Below are positions 25,903 through 37,920 of a stretch of DNA of 64,000 nucleotides, in pieces; position 1 is the first letter of the stretch, and the number at the start of each line of letters is the position of its first letter. This DNA comes from Phascolomyces articulosus (taxonomy: Eukaryota > Mucoromycota > Mucoromycetes > Mucorales > Lichtheimiaceae), in assembly GCA_025677815.1 (NCBI GenBank), contig JAIXMP010000009.1, positions 496,001 to 560,000 of the forward strand, read 5' to 3'. The notes under the pieces are model-generated. The model did not search any database. It saw nothing but the letters and a program-made list of their open reading frames with translations, and had not been told where the DNA came from. The position numbers and the translations under genes were made by a program.

Positions 25903-27754
25903 TGTTGTGGTGGTTGTGGTTGTGTATTAGGTGTTGCTTAGAAAAAGAATGAAAAAGGAAAAAGAGAATCTATAAGAATTGTTTGTTGTTGTTGCTTATT
26001 ATTTTATTTATGATCACATTTTGGAATTAGGAATGAGTCGTCCTTTATATATACTTTTTTTTTTGTGGCAAAAATAAAACAAGAGAGTCGGCTTAGTGGA
26101 TATAATAACGTTTATAACAACACACGTCAAACAACCACTTAATATAAGTAAATAAACAAATCGAGCGGATTGGTGTCACCAATGGCGCAGCTGCTGGCTG
26201 ACATTGTTTAAAAATACACCCATTTTTTGCGTAATATTAAACCAAAATAAATAAACATTCGGAATATGTTCACCGGGTGCTATTTAAAGAAGCAAGTGTC
26301 ACCTGGCCATGTCACTGAAGCTCTATACTTCTTTTTGTATATGTTTATGATGAATGTTTGCTCTCGCTGTTATAAGTAATAATATGTATTGGCGGGAAAA
26401 GGGCATCACGAATCGAAGTGGCATCTCATTCTGTATTTATCAAAGATGAAAAAAAAACAATCCTCCAATCATTATTCAAAATAAATGATTCTTAGTCGTT
26501 TGGAAACCAAAGATCGCACCACCACGAGAGGGAGGCAAAATAGCAACAGCAGCAATAACAGCAGCAATAACAGCAACAGCAACAGCAACAGCAGCAGTGA
26601 GGAGGTAAAAGAGTGGTCGTCATTGTCAGAGAAGAAAGCTTATTAGCGTTAGTAGTGTACGTTAAGTACAACCACGAGTTCAATTTCACTGCTCCACATA
26701 AGCATGGCTACTAGGCATTTGCTACTATAATAAAGTATGTTTTCCATACACATTATTACATCCGCCACGTCAAAAAAAAAGTTCCATAAATGAACTCCTG
26801 GTGTGAAAAATAAGATAAATATAAATATTGAAAAGAAGTATTTGTCGTCGGCTGACGATGAAAAATTGATTATAAGAATAGAATTCAATGGAATTCCGTT
26901 GGATCGGCTACTTCTATTGAAAACGACAATCAAGAATAGCATTTTCTTTTTTCTATATAGTATAGGACGATATATATATAATAAGAAGAATCATGTACCC
27001 ATTATTATATACACTATGACGGTCCATTTCTTTTCACTACTAGACTACTAGCACATTCTCATGAAAGGAAAAAAGAGAACTATATGTTATTGTAAGTAAA
27101 CAGGTAGGTAGTGAATATTACTCAATGTTCATCACCACCATGAACCTGTATCTCACCTCCTTTGTGTTTGTAAATATAATTATATAAGGAAGAAGAAAAG
27201 CCCAACTCACGAAGCTTATTAAAGTATTTTTCAATATAATATATGAAATAATAATAATCGAGATGTAGAAGTTTCACCAACAATAAAAACATCATGTGGC
27301 TCATCATCATCAAAATCATTATCGCGCAACAGGGAACCGGAGCCTGTTTAAACCTAATACCATATTTGGAGTTTCATCCACAAAATGGCACTCAGCGTAG
27401 CAAGTTAAATAAAGAAAAACTCTAATTTTTTTAAGAGCATTCGTGAAACAAAGTAGGCTGAAGAAGTTATTTCCTTAACAACACACTCGAGTAGTCGAAT
27501 TTTCATTCTTAAATGTGTATCTATTATTATATACAAGATGAATATCTAAGAGATGGGTCAAATATGAACTCATTGTATAGGCTTCAGATTCTGGGATAGT
27601 GGACAAAAAACAAAATATATTATATATTAGAATATTATATGAATAATACAAGAAGGAATAAATAAAATATACAATATGAGAGTAGGGAGGGGGATGAATG
27701 CCATTTTTTAATAGGATGTGTTTGATAAGTCGTAGTAAAATCTACACCTGTTTC
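25903..27754. other. Intergenic: subtilase 2 promoter and downstream flank of the damaged MFS gene
   Basis: Contains the subtilase 2 promoter region (25903-26350), a CAG/CAA-type repeat at 26542-26598, and AT-rich sequence. The open frames here are repeat-derived. Nothing else is supported. Confidence 0.55.
26542..26598. repeat. Imperfect AGC/AAC trinucleotide microsatellite
   Basis: About 57 bp of interleaved CAG, CAA and TAA triplets. Non-coding by context: no reading frame with splice sites includes it. Confidence 0.85.
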
Positions 27755-30017
27755 TTAGATTTTAATCGTATGTGTACCAATGGAAAAAACGAAGAAAAGA
27801 ACCCAAGAAGCCAACAGGGCAGCTGTAAACAAACCAATAATAACAACATTGATTGTTTTGACTTCCATTTCTTCAAATGAATCATAACCTTGACGATTCA
27901 ATTCTATTTCTCGATCATTGCGTTCCTTCATGAGTTCTTGACGTTTTTTACGTGATAATTCCAATAAATTACCCATAAAGAAACGTTGAATAAATAAGAA
28001 GGCGACTACAATACATAATCCCATACATGCCATCACCAGGTACAATATCATAACACCTATATGAAATACATATCGTTTTTTATTTGTTTTTTACAGGTGG
28101 ATTTACCGAAATAATTAAACATGGTGTATTCATAAAAATAAGAATTATTACCTGAGTAGGATTGGCCTTGTGTTCGATCTTGTACCAAACCAACAATGAT
28201 ATCTAAAATCACAGAACCAACTAATATTGATACAGCATGAAACAATGAGTATATAAAGCAATGATTATGACAAAAGTTTGTGATATGATTGACCCACTAT
28301 AGACATACTGTTATTGCTTGATTTATAAATTCCAAGACCTGTTCCAATGTAATCGGATGGTAGAATCATGCCAATCGAGGTAATCATGGGAATGGTACCA
28401 AAGGCTAATGAAAACGAATAAAAGACCATGCCCACCACCGCATTCACATACGTATAACCAAGTAACACAGCACAAATGATCAAAAAGACGCCAGAGAATG
28501 TCACTATAATATATTATAATTTTTCTAACATGAGTCTCTTTGATGTAAAAAATAAATGGATGTCTACTTTAAAAAACTCACATATTTTAATACGATAACC
28601 AAACATATCTATAAAAATACCAAGTAATGGCACCACCACAATAGGCATGATTTGAGATGCACTTGCCGTATAACCCGCAAGCACCCCTGTGGTACCGAAT
28701 CGATTCTGTACCAAATCTGTACTAATCGTTTGAAACGATGACCAGACCGAAGCAAAATTAAATTCAATGACAATGACATTCCAAAAGAACACAGGAAACT
28801 TCATGATGGATTTATATTTAAACGATTTCTTTTTCTTGAGTCGAGAGACCTCTTGATCCGTGACTTCACTGGTACCTTCCAAATGATAGACTACCAAAGC
28901 ATAAATGACGTTCATTACAATGTAAAAACCACATAAAACAAACGCTAACCAAAAGGCCCAAGCCCAATTTCCCGTCCGTTCCGTAATGGGATTAGCCACC
29001 AATGTACCCAAAAAAAGTCGATAATCGACTGATGGAAAGTTGCATGCCAATAGCAATGGATAAATTTTGTGTGCGAAACCATTTGGATAATACAGATTCT
29101 TGCATTGTTACAATAAGTCCACCACCAATACCAAATATAATTCGACCCACGATCATGAGTGGAAAGGAGGCAAACTGAGCCGCCAGGGCCGTCAATAAGC
29201 TTCCCAATATGACAAGACCATTTACCACCATGGTGCAAATTACAGAACCAAATAAATCAAGAAACATACCTCCAACAATAGGGAATATTGTGTTGATGAT
29301 GGAAACAGAGGATGATAAGACACCGTATCGTGTATTGTCAATATGGAGATTTTGAAAAAAAAAATATCATTCAGTGTAATACCATATAGAACGTTTCGCA
29401 TTATCAAATCACTCATCTTTTCATATATAGCATAACCTATATAACTCTTACTTACATCACGAATAGAAGATTTCATAGCACTTAAAGCACTAGTAGAAAA
29501 ATGTGAACCCACTATTTATAATTAGTAACAATAATTTATAGTAAATAAATTGCTTGCTTTGCATCAATTCAAGAGAATTGTTTGTTGTGTATCACAAATC
29601 ACCTGGTAACCTATAATAAGTAATCAATACATTAAATTATTCGAATGATAATAATGCCACACACTGGAATAAAAAGATTTCGTAAGTTAATTACATCAAA
29701 GCAGTAGCAAGTGCGATCACCTTATAACGCCATGGTGCATTAGCTAGTGCTGTATCACCTCCATGGTGTTCTGCTGGCTTCTCTCCTGGAGGTGTTGGAT
29801 GATGATCTTCTTGGAAAGGAAGATCTTTTCCATCCTCAGTATCATCAAAAGTACCAGACTGTGTTCTTTCTGTATCCAACGAAGGTCGATGTAATAACAT
29901 ATCTTTTGACATACGATTTACGGCGTCTAATGATTGTCTTTTATTTGTTATTGTGTTGTTGTTATTAGAACCTGCCAATCTGCCAGCTTGCATATTTTGC
30001 TTCCGAGGGTAATCCAT
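27755..30017 (-). pseudogene. Damaged MFS transporter (MFSD1-like), paralogue of the gene at 40679-42672
   Basis: Coding blocks: 29695-30017, an 8-nt exon 29603-29610, 29456-29511, 28582-29351, 28309-28503, 28152-28220 and 27755-28056. It aligns block by block with the intact paralogue (GSHFSTSALSAMKSSI; GSLLTALAAQFASFPLMIVG; LSKWFRTQNLSIAIG; WSSFQTISTDLVQ; MKERNDREIE). Two lesions break it. A run of seven T (29010-29016 on the plus strand as A) has one base too many after QLSISRLST, shifting the frame. The 3' splice site before NLHIDNTRYG reads CAA at 29352-29354 instead of CAG, with no other nearby AG. Removing the extra base would give a total divisible by three (573 aa), and no other damage is seen, so the decay is recent or part of it is sequencing error. 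Twelve-helix MFS architecture is expected for the family. Confidence 0.8.
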
Positions 30018-32970
30018 ATAATCAAATGCTGGAAGGAGAAAATGTGGTCTATTATTATCTTATGATCTGGTAAGATAATTTTTTTTTAAGAAAAAGAAAT
30101 CATGAAACCCTTGTGTTATCTTTGGATACTTTATCGAATGATCAACAGGTTCGATCAGATAAACAAAAATTATTTGAAAAGGGGGCCGATTAATGCAAGG
30201 GGTTCTTTTGACATCAAGATTATTTATCAGATTCAGCGTATTTAAAATCATGCAAAATCGTAGCGCGGAACCCAAAAGTATTTTTTTTTTTCGGAGGGTA
30301 GAATTCATATTTTTAAAACGCGAGAAATAAATAATGCACCTGGCAAGTAACTTTTCATTGATCTTTGTTTTTATAAACACGGTCCTGTAACATTAGAAAG
30401 CTAGTAGAAGATGTTGAGAGAACAGGTGTCGGATTGATTGATCCAGGTCATATTTAATTTTTTGATTAGGGCGTTGTTGTTCCTTTTGGTGTGTGGTTAG
30501 TTTATTGGCGGTCTGTGATGCTAGTTTTTAGGTCAAGGTGATTGCTTTGAGATTTATTCCATCCGTTTGCCTTGAATTCTGTTATACTTAAATCGCTTAT
30601 TAGGTTTCTGGGTCGTAGTTCGGAAAGCTTGTATTTTTTTTTTTAAATACATTCATGTTGTTGGTGTCGTTTTCAATTGATTTTAAAATAGTTGAATCTT
30701 GCGTGTCAAGGATAATTCATAAATTTTGGCAGCTTCTTTGGAAACGATTTCTTTCTATGTTTTTTTTGTCAATTGCTTCTCTTTCGGTTTGGATTTATCT
30801 CTGTATCACCATTTTCAACCTTGCTTTCAATGATTTTTGTTTTGCCAATAATAGAATCCAATGCTGAGGGTTCAAAGAAAACGCATATGGATTTTGATCT
30901 TCTCATAATCTGAAAATTTTGATAACATGTATCGATATCCAAATCGACTGCTATCTCATATTTTTTTGTCCATCCTATTTAATAGCGAATGATTATATAA
31001 ATTTCAATTCATATAATACAATGTCATAAGGTATGTAAATAAATGTTTATATATTAGTTGAAGATAAAAGGTCTGATGATGAAATGTGCCAAGCATGGAG
31101 GATAATAGCTGGATCCCCAAAAGGTTGATAGGCTGACTTGGATGTCGTATCCTTAATTGGATCGTTTAATATCATGGGGTTTAGCCATAGATACATATCT
31201 TATTAATATAATATCAAAATGAATGTATTTTACTACAACGTTGATATGGATTTTAGCAAAATCTCAAAAGATACAGTAATCCATATAATAATTATCTCAT
31301 CAAGCTTTTATTGATTCAAGTATTGAGCATTGTTCAAAGTAAAGTAATAAAATTATAATTTTTTTTCCTGTGGTGGAGGATGAAAGGTTTTGGATGAAAG
31401 TTTCTTGTGAAGTAAACGTCACCATATTGTGAGAACCTTTGTGGGAAAAAACTCTTCCAGAAGTATTTCGATTTAGTATTGGAAGCTCTAGGAGCGTATC
31501 AGCTTGGTGATTGATACAATGGTTGTATATGATGTTGCTGGTATGCTTTTGTCAAAAGATAAGTAATACAGATATTATTAACAAAAGTGGTAGGAATAAA
31601 ACTAGTGTTGGGTATTGCTCATGACAGGATAGATAATGTGAATGGCATGTCGTTGTCGATAAAATAGTTAAATTCATATATAAAGGTGTATTCCAGAGAC
31701 TGAATACATTGAAAAAAATGTGGATATTGCGTCGGTGCCTTCTTCGTATATTTGTTGAGTGGCACTGAAGGTGTCGAACCGGAGGGTGATAAACCTTCTA
31801 CCTTCTCGTGGTTGTTCTTGTTAATCAGATTACATAGTTTTTTTTTTAGAACTAGGGGAAGGCTATTCATTTACGTATATTTTTAAACAAACTAAAAAAG
31901 ATAAGGTTGATATACGGCGATGGGGTTTTTGACAGTTGATGTGAATAACGGTGCATTCATGTTGGTATAATAGTAACTGAGATAGTTTTCTTTATCTTTG
32001 GGTGGTTATTTGGTTGGTATATTTTCCGATGTGTCCATTATAAATATGTGTTATTTGTGGATTATAATCTAATGTATAGTGGAATGACGGTGGTAATGGG
32101 ATTTAAGTATTCAAGTACGGCAAAAAGTGTACATAAGTATGAAACACTTGATGAGATGCTATATATCAAATCTTTAACAAAGCATAATGGAATATATTCA
32201 TAACGTTGTTATATATGGATCATCTACCACAAACAATGATATCGTAAAAACACCATTACTCTTTCACAACAAAATCGTCCTTTAGCCTTTCACGAGCATC
32301 CATTCAACATACATATGGAAGAATTTTCTTGATATGATATATGACGTTTATTAATGAGTTATTTAAAAAGGATATATCAAAAGTTACAAAGGTGGATCAG
32401 TCACCAACCTTCTTTTATTAGATCTGGTGGACGATAATGAAGCAAATCGGTCATCGGATAAAGTTCGTCGTCTCATTGCGTATGCTTTTCCAATATTATC
32501 CGTATCCAAACGAACACACCATTTTTCGTAGCAATCAAGAACCGCAACAAAATAGTATCAAAGTCATTGAGATAATTACCAAGGTCGTCGATGGAGGTGG
32601 GCCCAGTAATGCTTCCAATATGAGTAAACAAGTATATTCCATCTGCTTGTAACGGGAAACACGAAAAAAGGTGCTCCTTTTTTTATGGCCAGTAAAAGTC
32701 ATACCAATCAAGTGAGAAATCAAAAAAGTGCATCTTTTTTTTCTGTGCTTGTTCCTTTAAGTAAAAAAAACGAGAATTACCCTTCATATAATTAATAATA
32801 ATTTCTAAACTACAGTAAGTCTTTATATCTTTATTTTTATAATACATACGTTATATGGCTCTATAGCTGAAAATTAGTATATAATCATTGATGGTATAAA
32901 ACGGGTGATCTAGTGTATATTTCTATTGTGGGCAATTCAGTTTTAACATACCCAGTAGTATCATACTGGC
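30018..32970. other. Intergenic with scattered open fragments
   Basis: AT-rich. An 83-codon open frame at 31619-31870 (-) contains EGLSPSGSTPSVPLNKYTKK, and a plus-strand stretch near 32400-32640 reads NEANRSSDKVRRLIAYAFPI and then, in another frame, IKVIEIITKVVDGGGPSN. Neither has a start, splice pattern or motif I recognise. They look like eroded relics next to the transposon-rich zone. Confidence 0.4.
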
Positions 32971-33045
32971 TTATTGGTGTATGTATTTATTATTGTTGTT
33001 GAATTTTGAAATTATGCAAGTGCACAAAAAAGGTGCACCTTTTTT
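32664..33045. repeat. Three copies of a short A6-GGTGC-type palindrome
   Basis: A perfect 20-bp palindrome AAAAAAGGTGCACCTTTTTT lies at 33026-33045. Near-copies lie at 32664-32683 (GGTGCTCC core) and about 32723-32742 (GTGCATC core). They could form small hairpins or act as remnant element ends. No function is assigned. Confidence 0.6.
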
Positions 33046-33640
33046 CATGACACTCGCTTGTAACTTATTAATGAAAAATTCGATATGATGGCCTAAAAAA
33101 TATACTTATGTTAGCTTCCTGTAAAACTTTTTATAGAAAATTATCTAGTGGCTTCCTACACCTGGTGATGATGTAAGAAAAAAAAAACTTACCAACAACC
33201 TGTACTCCCATACATCCTTTCAAGGCATTTGTATCTAATGAATTTTTTGTCAAAACACTCAATCTTACTAAATCTTTGGGGACGCAGTAATTGTTTTTTG
33301 GATCAGAGTGAGGTTTTACATCAACAAACCCAAGTGATGCGTCAAAGTATAATCCATCAATCTTGCTTACACAAGAATCTGGCCGTTGAATTATAATCGA
33401 CCCTTTCGCCAGTACATCCTTTGCTTCTTGATTGGTAGTACTCCAAATTTGCACATAATCCCAAACATATTATGGTCCAAAATCACGTTACCACCGGAAT
33501 AGCACGTCATTTTTAGGGCCATCGAGCAATGGTAAAAACACTGAATCAATTTAGCGATAACAAAGTTCAGATTCCTTTATCTCAGATTTCAATTTTCATC
33601 AGTAAGTTTATCCACTCCAAAAAAACAAGAATATAGAATA
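32971..33640 (-). pseudogene. Relic of a mucoralean hypothetical protein family with a PD-(D/E)xK-like signature
   Basis: Reading the minus strand in one frame gives a coherent but broken protein: IKESELCYR, stop, IDSVFLPLLDGPKNDVLFRW, stop, RDFGP, stop, YVWDYVQIWSTTNQEAKDVL, then VSKIDGLYFDASLGFVDVKP, PKDLVRLSVLTKN and GCMGVQVVG. A GTAAGT donor at 33185-33190 joins it to a second exon (HHIEFFINKLQASVMKK) ending at 32971. The layout recalls a large family of uncharacterised Mucorales proteins (a SE-x-x-Y block, then a hydrophilic core with an E/D-x-K motif, then a W/MQ-x-x-G block). At least three in-frame stops show it is not functional. The nuclease-like reading of D...DVK is inference. Further N-terminal sequence may continue to 33767. 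Confidence 0.55.
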
Positions 33641-34216
33641 GTATAAATATATTTTCTTCTTCTATAAATACAAATAATACAAACAGACTGGTGATTGATT
33701 TGATGATTTTTTGTACGATTTTTGGTTGGCCTTTGGATAAAATTAATAAATCAATAGTTGCGTCCAATCTTTCAATTTGTTCGTTTTTTTACATCCTGAA
33801 TAACAAAAATAAATAAATCATATCTTAGGGTTGGCCTTTGATTTTCATTTATCCATCAATGGCCGTTATTATTATTTCTTTTAACCTTAATAATCTGCTG
33901 TATTTTCTGTTCAAGAGTTGGATCAAATTTTTTGGATGAATTGTAGATAGTAGTTAGAGTTGATTGGTCATGATGGACTCCAGATCAGGATGAAACTTTT
34001 TATTCTGTAAAAGTAAAACAGACGACAATGCCCTTTTCCAAAAATAAAAATAAAAGTGAGCAATTTGATGATTTCACCCCCATCAAGTCACAATAAGAAA
34101 GATTCATACAAAGAAACAAAATAGTTCTTATTCACATCATCCCCTTTCTTATTTTCTTTCCCTTACTTTGCACATCCTTTTTATACACGAACCACATGTA
34201 AAACACTTCCGTTTAT

Positions 34217-34630
34217 TTACAATATATGATGAACATGACTTTCGATGCACAATTCTCTATAATTATTGCTACAGATCACTTGAAACGTGTAAAATAAGTG
34301 AGAAACATCTTTCTCATCCATGCGATAACGATTTTCTTGACAAGGTAGTATCAATAATATTTTGTCACTGTCATTCCCTTCACTGTCGCCATCATTTTCA
34401 TCAGTAGAACGATTTGCAGTTGTAGTTGTAGTTGTATGAGTACGACGACGACTACTCTGGTTGGAATTATCCATGCTTGTATTAATAAAAAAGAAATATA
34501 TCAAACCTTTTATATAAGAATCAAATTATATCCCATCCATTTTGTTATCCATCCGGCCAGTACCATACCTATTATCGCTTTGGTTATCATAGATTGGTTG
34601 TAATACAGCTCGAGCAGCACGAGGTGTCAT
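34217..34630 (-). CDS. Small hypothetical protein, Thr/Ser-rich, two exons
   Basis: Tentative gene. Exon 1 at 34569-34630 (MTPRAARAVLQPIYDNQSDN) is joined through a GTATGG donor and a CAAG acceptor to exon 2 at 34217-34475, which starts MDNSNQSSRRRTHTTTTTT, continues with an acidic stretch (DENDGDSEGNDSDK), and ends with LPCQENRYRMDEKDVSHLFY. The spliced frame stays open to a stop at 34217. A further intron after HLFYTFQ is possible. I recognise no domain. It lies between the nuclease-like relic and the Fanzor relic, so it could itself be the 5' part of a decayed element gene. Confidence 0.3.
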
Positions 34631-35132
34631 AGTATATTTTTAGTATTAGATGTTACATTTTCTGCGTCACCACATAGCCTTATGTTTTTGTAAAAATATA
34701 TCTTTAGCTTTTGACCTGGTGAATCACTGTTCTTGTCCTTTTATATTTGTTGATTGTTGTAAAGAAGCATTCGTGCTCCTGGCTTGGCGTTGCCGCCAGA
34801 CGACGCAAAAACAGAAACGACAGAGAAATGATGCTAGTTCTTTTACTGTGCTTTTCAATGATTTTTTGTGCTTGTAAATGATAAGGATTACTTGTTGCCG
34901 ACTAAAAAAATATCATTCATGATTTTAGTTAAAATAACTACAACCTTTCCATTGATGCAAAGGATAATAACCAAAAGATATTTTACATACTAATACTTCT
35001 ACATTCATATGAACGTTTGACCAAAATTCCTTAAATCATATACAACCCTATAAGTTCCAATAAGGTATCAGCTTCATTCCAATTAATTTTAAAAAATAAA
35101 ACCACCAACAATTAAAAGCTTACATTTTTTTG

Positions 35133-35352
35133 TCATGATTTCATGTGTTGCTTCCATATTTTACCAAATCTGTCCTTCCACAAGGAGTATAATGTCTCTC
35201 CATTACTTGCTTTCGAAGTGAGGGACCAAATAGCAACATCATCAATGTTTGTTTTGATGAATTTATTGAAATCTGGGTTTGATTCAACTTAAAAGTATTC
35301 CTCCAAAGCAGCATAACCAGGATATCCATAATGAAAATCTTTAGACCAAAAA
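35133..35352 (-). pseudogene. Broken coding exon of unknown family downstream of the Fanzor relic
   Basis: After an ATAG acceptor at 35353, one frame reads FWSKDFHYGYPGYAALEEYF, a TAA stop, then VESNPDFNKFIKTNIDDVAI and ETLYSLWKDRFGKIWKQHMK to a terminal stop at 35133. The amino-acid composition is clearly protein-like on both sides of the single stop. Family unknown. It lies about 400 bp beyond the Fanzor C-terminus on the same strand and might belong to the same mobile element or to a separate relic. Confidence 0.4.
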
Positions 35353-37248
35353 CTATGCATAAAAACATTTATATATAAAAATTATAAATCAATATGGAAA
35401 TGGCATCTTTCTTTTGTTTTTAGTATAAATCCTTTGATATAAATTCAAATATATAAATAGTACTTGTTTCAGAAAAAATAATAAGCAAGATTTATTAATG
35501 GTACAAATGTACACCAGACAATTAAAATAGGGATAGTTTGCAAGTGTGCGATCAAGATCAAACAAGTGAAACGCGATCTGGATCAAGAAGCTGCGGCTAT
35601 CTGGAACAATGGAACAGGATCCAAATAAGGCTTCTGATAAGCAATTAAGAGAAAGTGATTGTATCAACAATATAAAACAAATATGATTATTCAATGTTTG
35701 AGTGATCGAGAACAGGCCCTCTATATTCATCACCAATAATGACTTTAGCAATTCATATAATGTGGCTTGTTAGCTTAATCATTCTCACATAAATAAAAAT
35801 AACGTACCACCTTGGCCATATTACCAGTTCCTTACTGGCTATTGGAGAACAAGCTGTGCTCTGAAGGGAAGGGTGCCTTGGTTGGTGATTTAAATAATCG
35901 AGGAGGATTTGGCGCATATTACAAGCGGCATTTACATCACGATCCAAAAACTATAAAAAGAAAAAAAAAGTAGCCCAGTAAATACTGACCAAAGCACATA
36001 GCAAAAGACGATGATCTGGTGCAGCATCTCCATCCCACAAATAGTTGAGGCAAACCTTTAAAAGATAGATTACGCGGCGATAATCCTTAACCCCTGTGGA
36101 AAATGTAAAAGTAAGGAACATTAGATAAAATGAGGTCATCCAACAATTTGATTGTACATGAAGCTTACCCAGTTGTACTCTGTCAGGACATTGCGATGTC
36201 CTGATTCTTATTCCGCCCGGTAACGTACAGAACAAACGTCTACGATGTCGAGGGTGTCCACCAGCTTCTTGCTTAAATTTATTATGGCTAAATCTCGATC
36301 TATATAGTATTTATGTTTGTTGTTAGTAATGAAAAAATATATTGATATATATACAGATAGATAGTAATGGTAATAAACTTACGGATGTGTACAAACAGCC
36401 ATATCATCTTGTCTTATATCCAAAAGACGAGCATGACAACCGGAACTTATTTTGCTTGTATTATATTCATCAATACATACCACTGGAACGCAATGACTAA
36501 GATACCTTCTGAAGGTCTAAAAAATTACATAAAGATGTTTAATAAAAGGTATGTTTATTATTCTGATTAAATTTGATTCTCTCGCTTATCCCAAAAAATA
36601 CTGTAACCTTTAGGTTTGTACTTATTATAAGTGTGTATAGAGATAGGTTACGGTAGGTTTCGGTGATAATTTAGTGAGCGCCAACAATAATATCGTTTAT
36701 TGTGAACGGTAGTTTGAGATGCTTATTTATAAGAAGAAACGTTTTAGATAATATTTGATGTTATAATGCTTTATATGTAAGTAGATCAGGTTCAGGGATA
36801 TTATGAAAACGTTATGTCTTAATATAATCAAGAATATAAAGTAGAATCGATGTCTTGGATCAATTCAATAGAAATAATAATAACAATTTGTTATATATTC
36901 TGTGATAAGACTCTTAGTTTGTAAGTCTGAAATGAATAATATGAAATTAAAACAAGCCAATTGTGTGGGCGTTGAGTGACCAAAATATAATTCAATTTAA
37001 AAGATAATTATAAGGTAAAGATTTATTGAATCAAAAGTTGAGAGGTATTTATATGTTTTTGAAATAGTTGTGCAGTAAAAGATAATAAGAATATGTGTAA
37101 TAATAAGAAGGTGTGGTGATAATACTAAATAGGGGAATAACAAATAATTGGATGATCCACACGATAGGGATCTACAAAATAATAATATGAGGGATAAGAG
37201 AGAATAGTGAATATGTGGGGAAATAATAATAGAGAGAATAATAAGATA

Positions 37249-37920
37249 CAGTACCCGCTCGCTAAACCGGTATTCGTTAAACCGGTATTTCGCTAAACCG
37301 GTACAATCTCTCAATTATTTTTTATATACATAGTAAAATACCGGTGATTCGTTAAACCGGTATCCGGTAGACTGGTCCAAATATTTACTGGTGCTATAAT
37401 ATATATATATATTATTTTTAAGTATTTTTATGTAGTTAGCAAGTATTCTACGTAACTCTAGAAGTGCAGGTTTCGAAGCTTTTTAGAATCAAGATTGTGC
37501 TCTGTCCTGCCATAAGTTCATTTTTTTTTCTTCAATATGTCGCTGATAGTCTGCTGATCAGGAACCTTTTCCAATTTGAACTCGTCTTTGGCCCATTTGG
37601 CAAGTTCGGATTGAGTAATCTTTGGCTCTTTTTCTTTCTTAATACAAATAGCAAGCTTTTAACGTATTGTCAATGCACTTTTTTGCCCATATCGACGAAA
37701 ATAAAAGATAATGAAATAAAATAAGAATATCATTATTTACAATAAGCATTTTCGATTCTTTTATATTATGCAACCTAGTTCAATCTTCCAGCATATACTG
37801 TCAACAGGGTTTCAAAAGTTAATCGGTATTCGCTAAACCGGTATTTCGCTAAACCGGTATTTCGCTAAACCGGTACAGTTCCTCACATATTTTGGGTACC
37901 GGTTTAGCGAGCGGGTACTG
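37249..37920. mobile_element. Non-autonomous pogo/Tc1-mariner-type element (672 bp) with TA target duplication
   Basis: The ends are CAGTACCCGCTCGCTAAACC at 37249 and its reverse complement ending ...GAGCGGGTACTG at 37920, a perfect inverted repeat of about 22-24 bp. A TA dinucleotide flanks both sides (37247-37248 and 37921-37922), the target duplication of Tc1/mariner/pogo elements. Subterminal repeats of the unit TTCGCTAAACCGGTAT occur about three times near each end, and a variant lies near 37349-37372. These are candidate transposase-binding sites. The interior has only a remnant of a CENP-B-type DNA-binding domain (37518-37655, minus), so the element is an internally deleted derivative that needs a transposase in trans. 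Confidence 0.92.
37518..37655 (-). pseudogene. Remnant CENP-B-type helix-turn-helix of a pogo-like transposase
   Basis: One open stretch reads EPKITQSELAKWAKDEFKLE then VPDQQTISDILKKKK and a stop. This matches the N-terminal CENP-B/pogo helix-turn-helix pattern, in which a Q-x-x-L-A-x-W block is followed by P-x-x-x-T-I-S-x-I-L. Upstream sequence in the same frame meets a stop almost at once, and no DDE catalytic domain is present inside the element ends. Confidence 0.8.

Noticed and set aside
36997..37314. 105-codon hydrophobic open frame on the minus strand overlapping the pogo element's left end
   Set aside because: Low-complexity Leu/Ile/Ser sequence from AT-rich DNA. It runs across the transposon boundary, so it cannot be an old gene.
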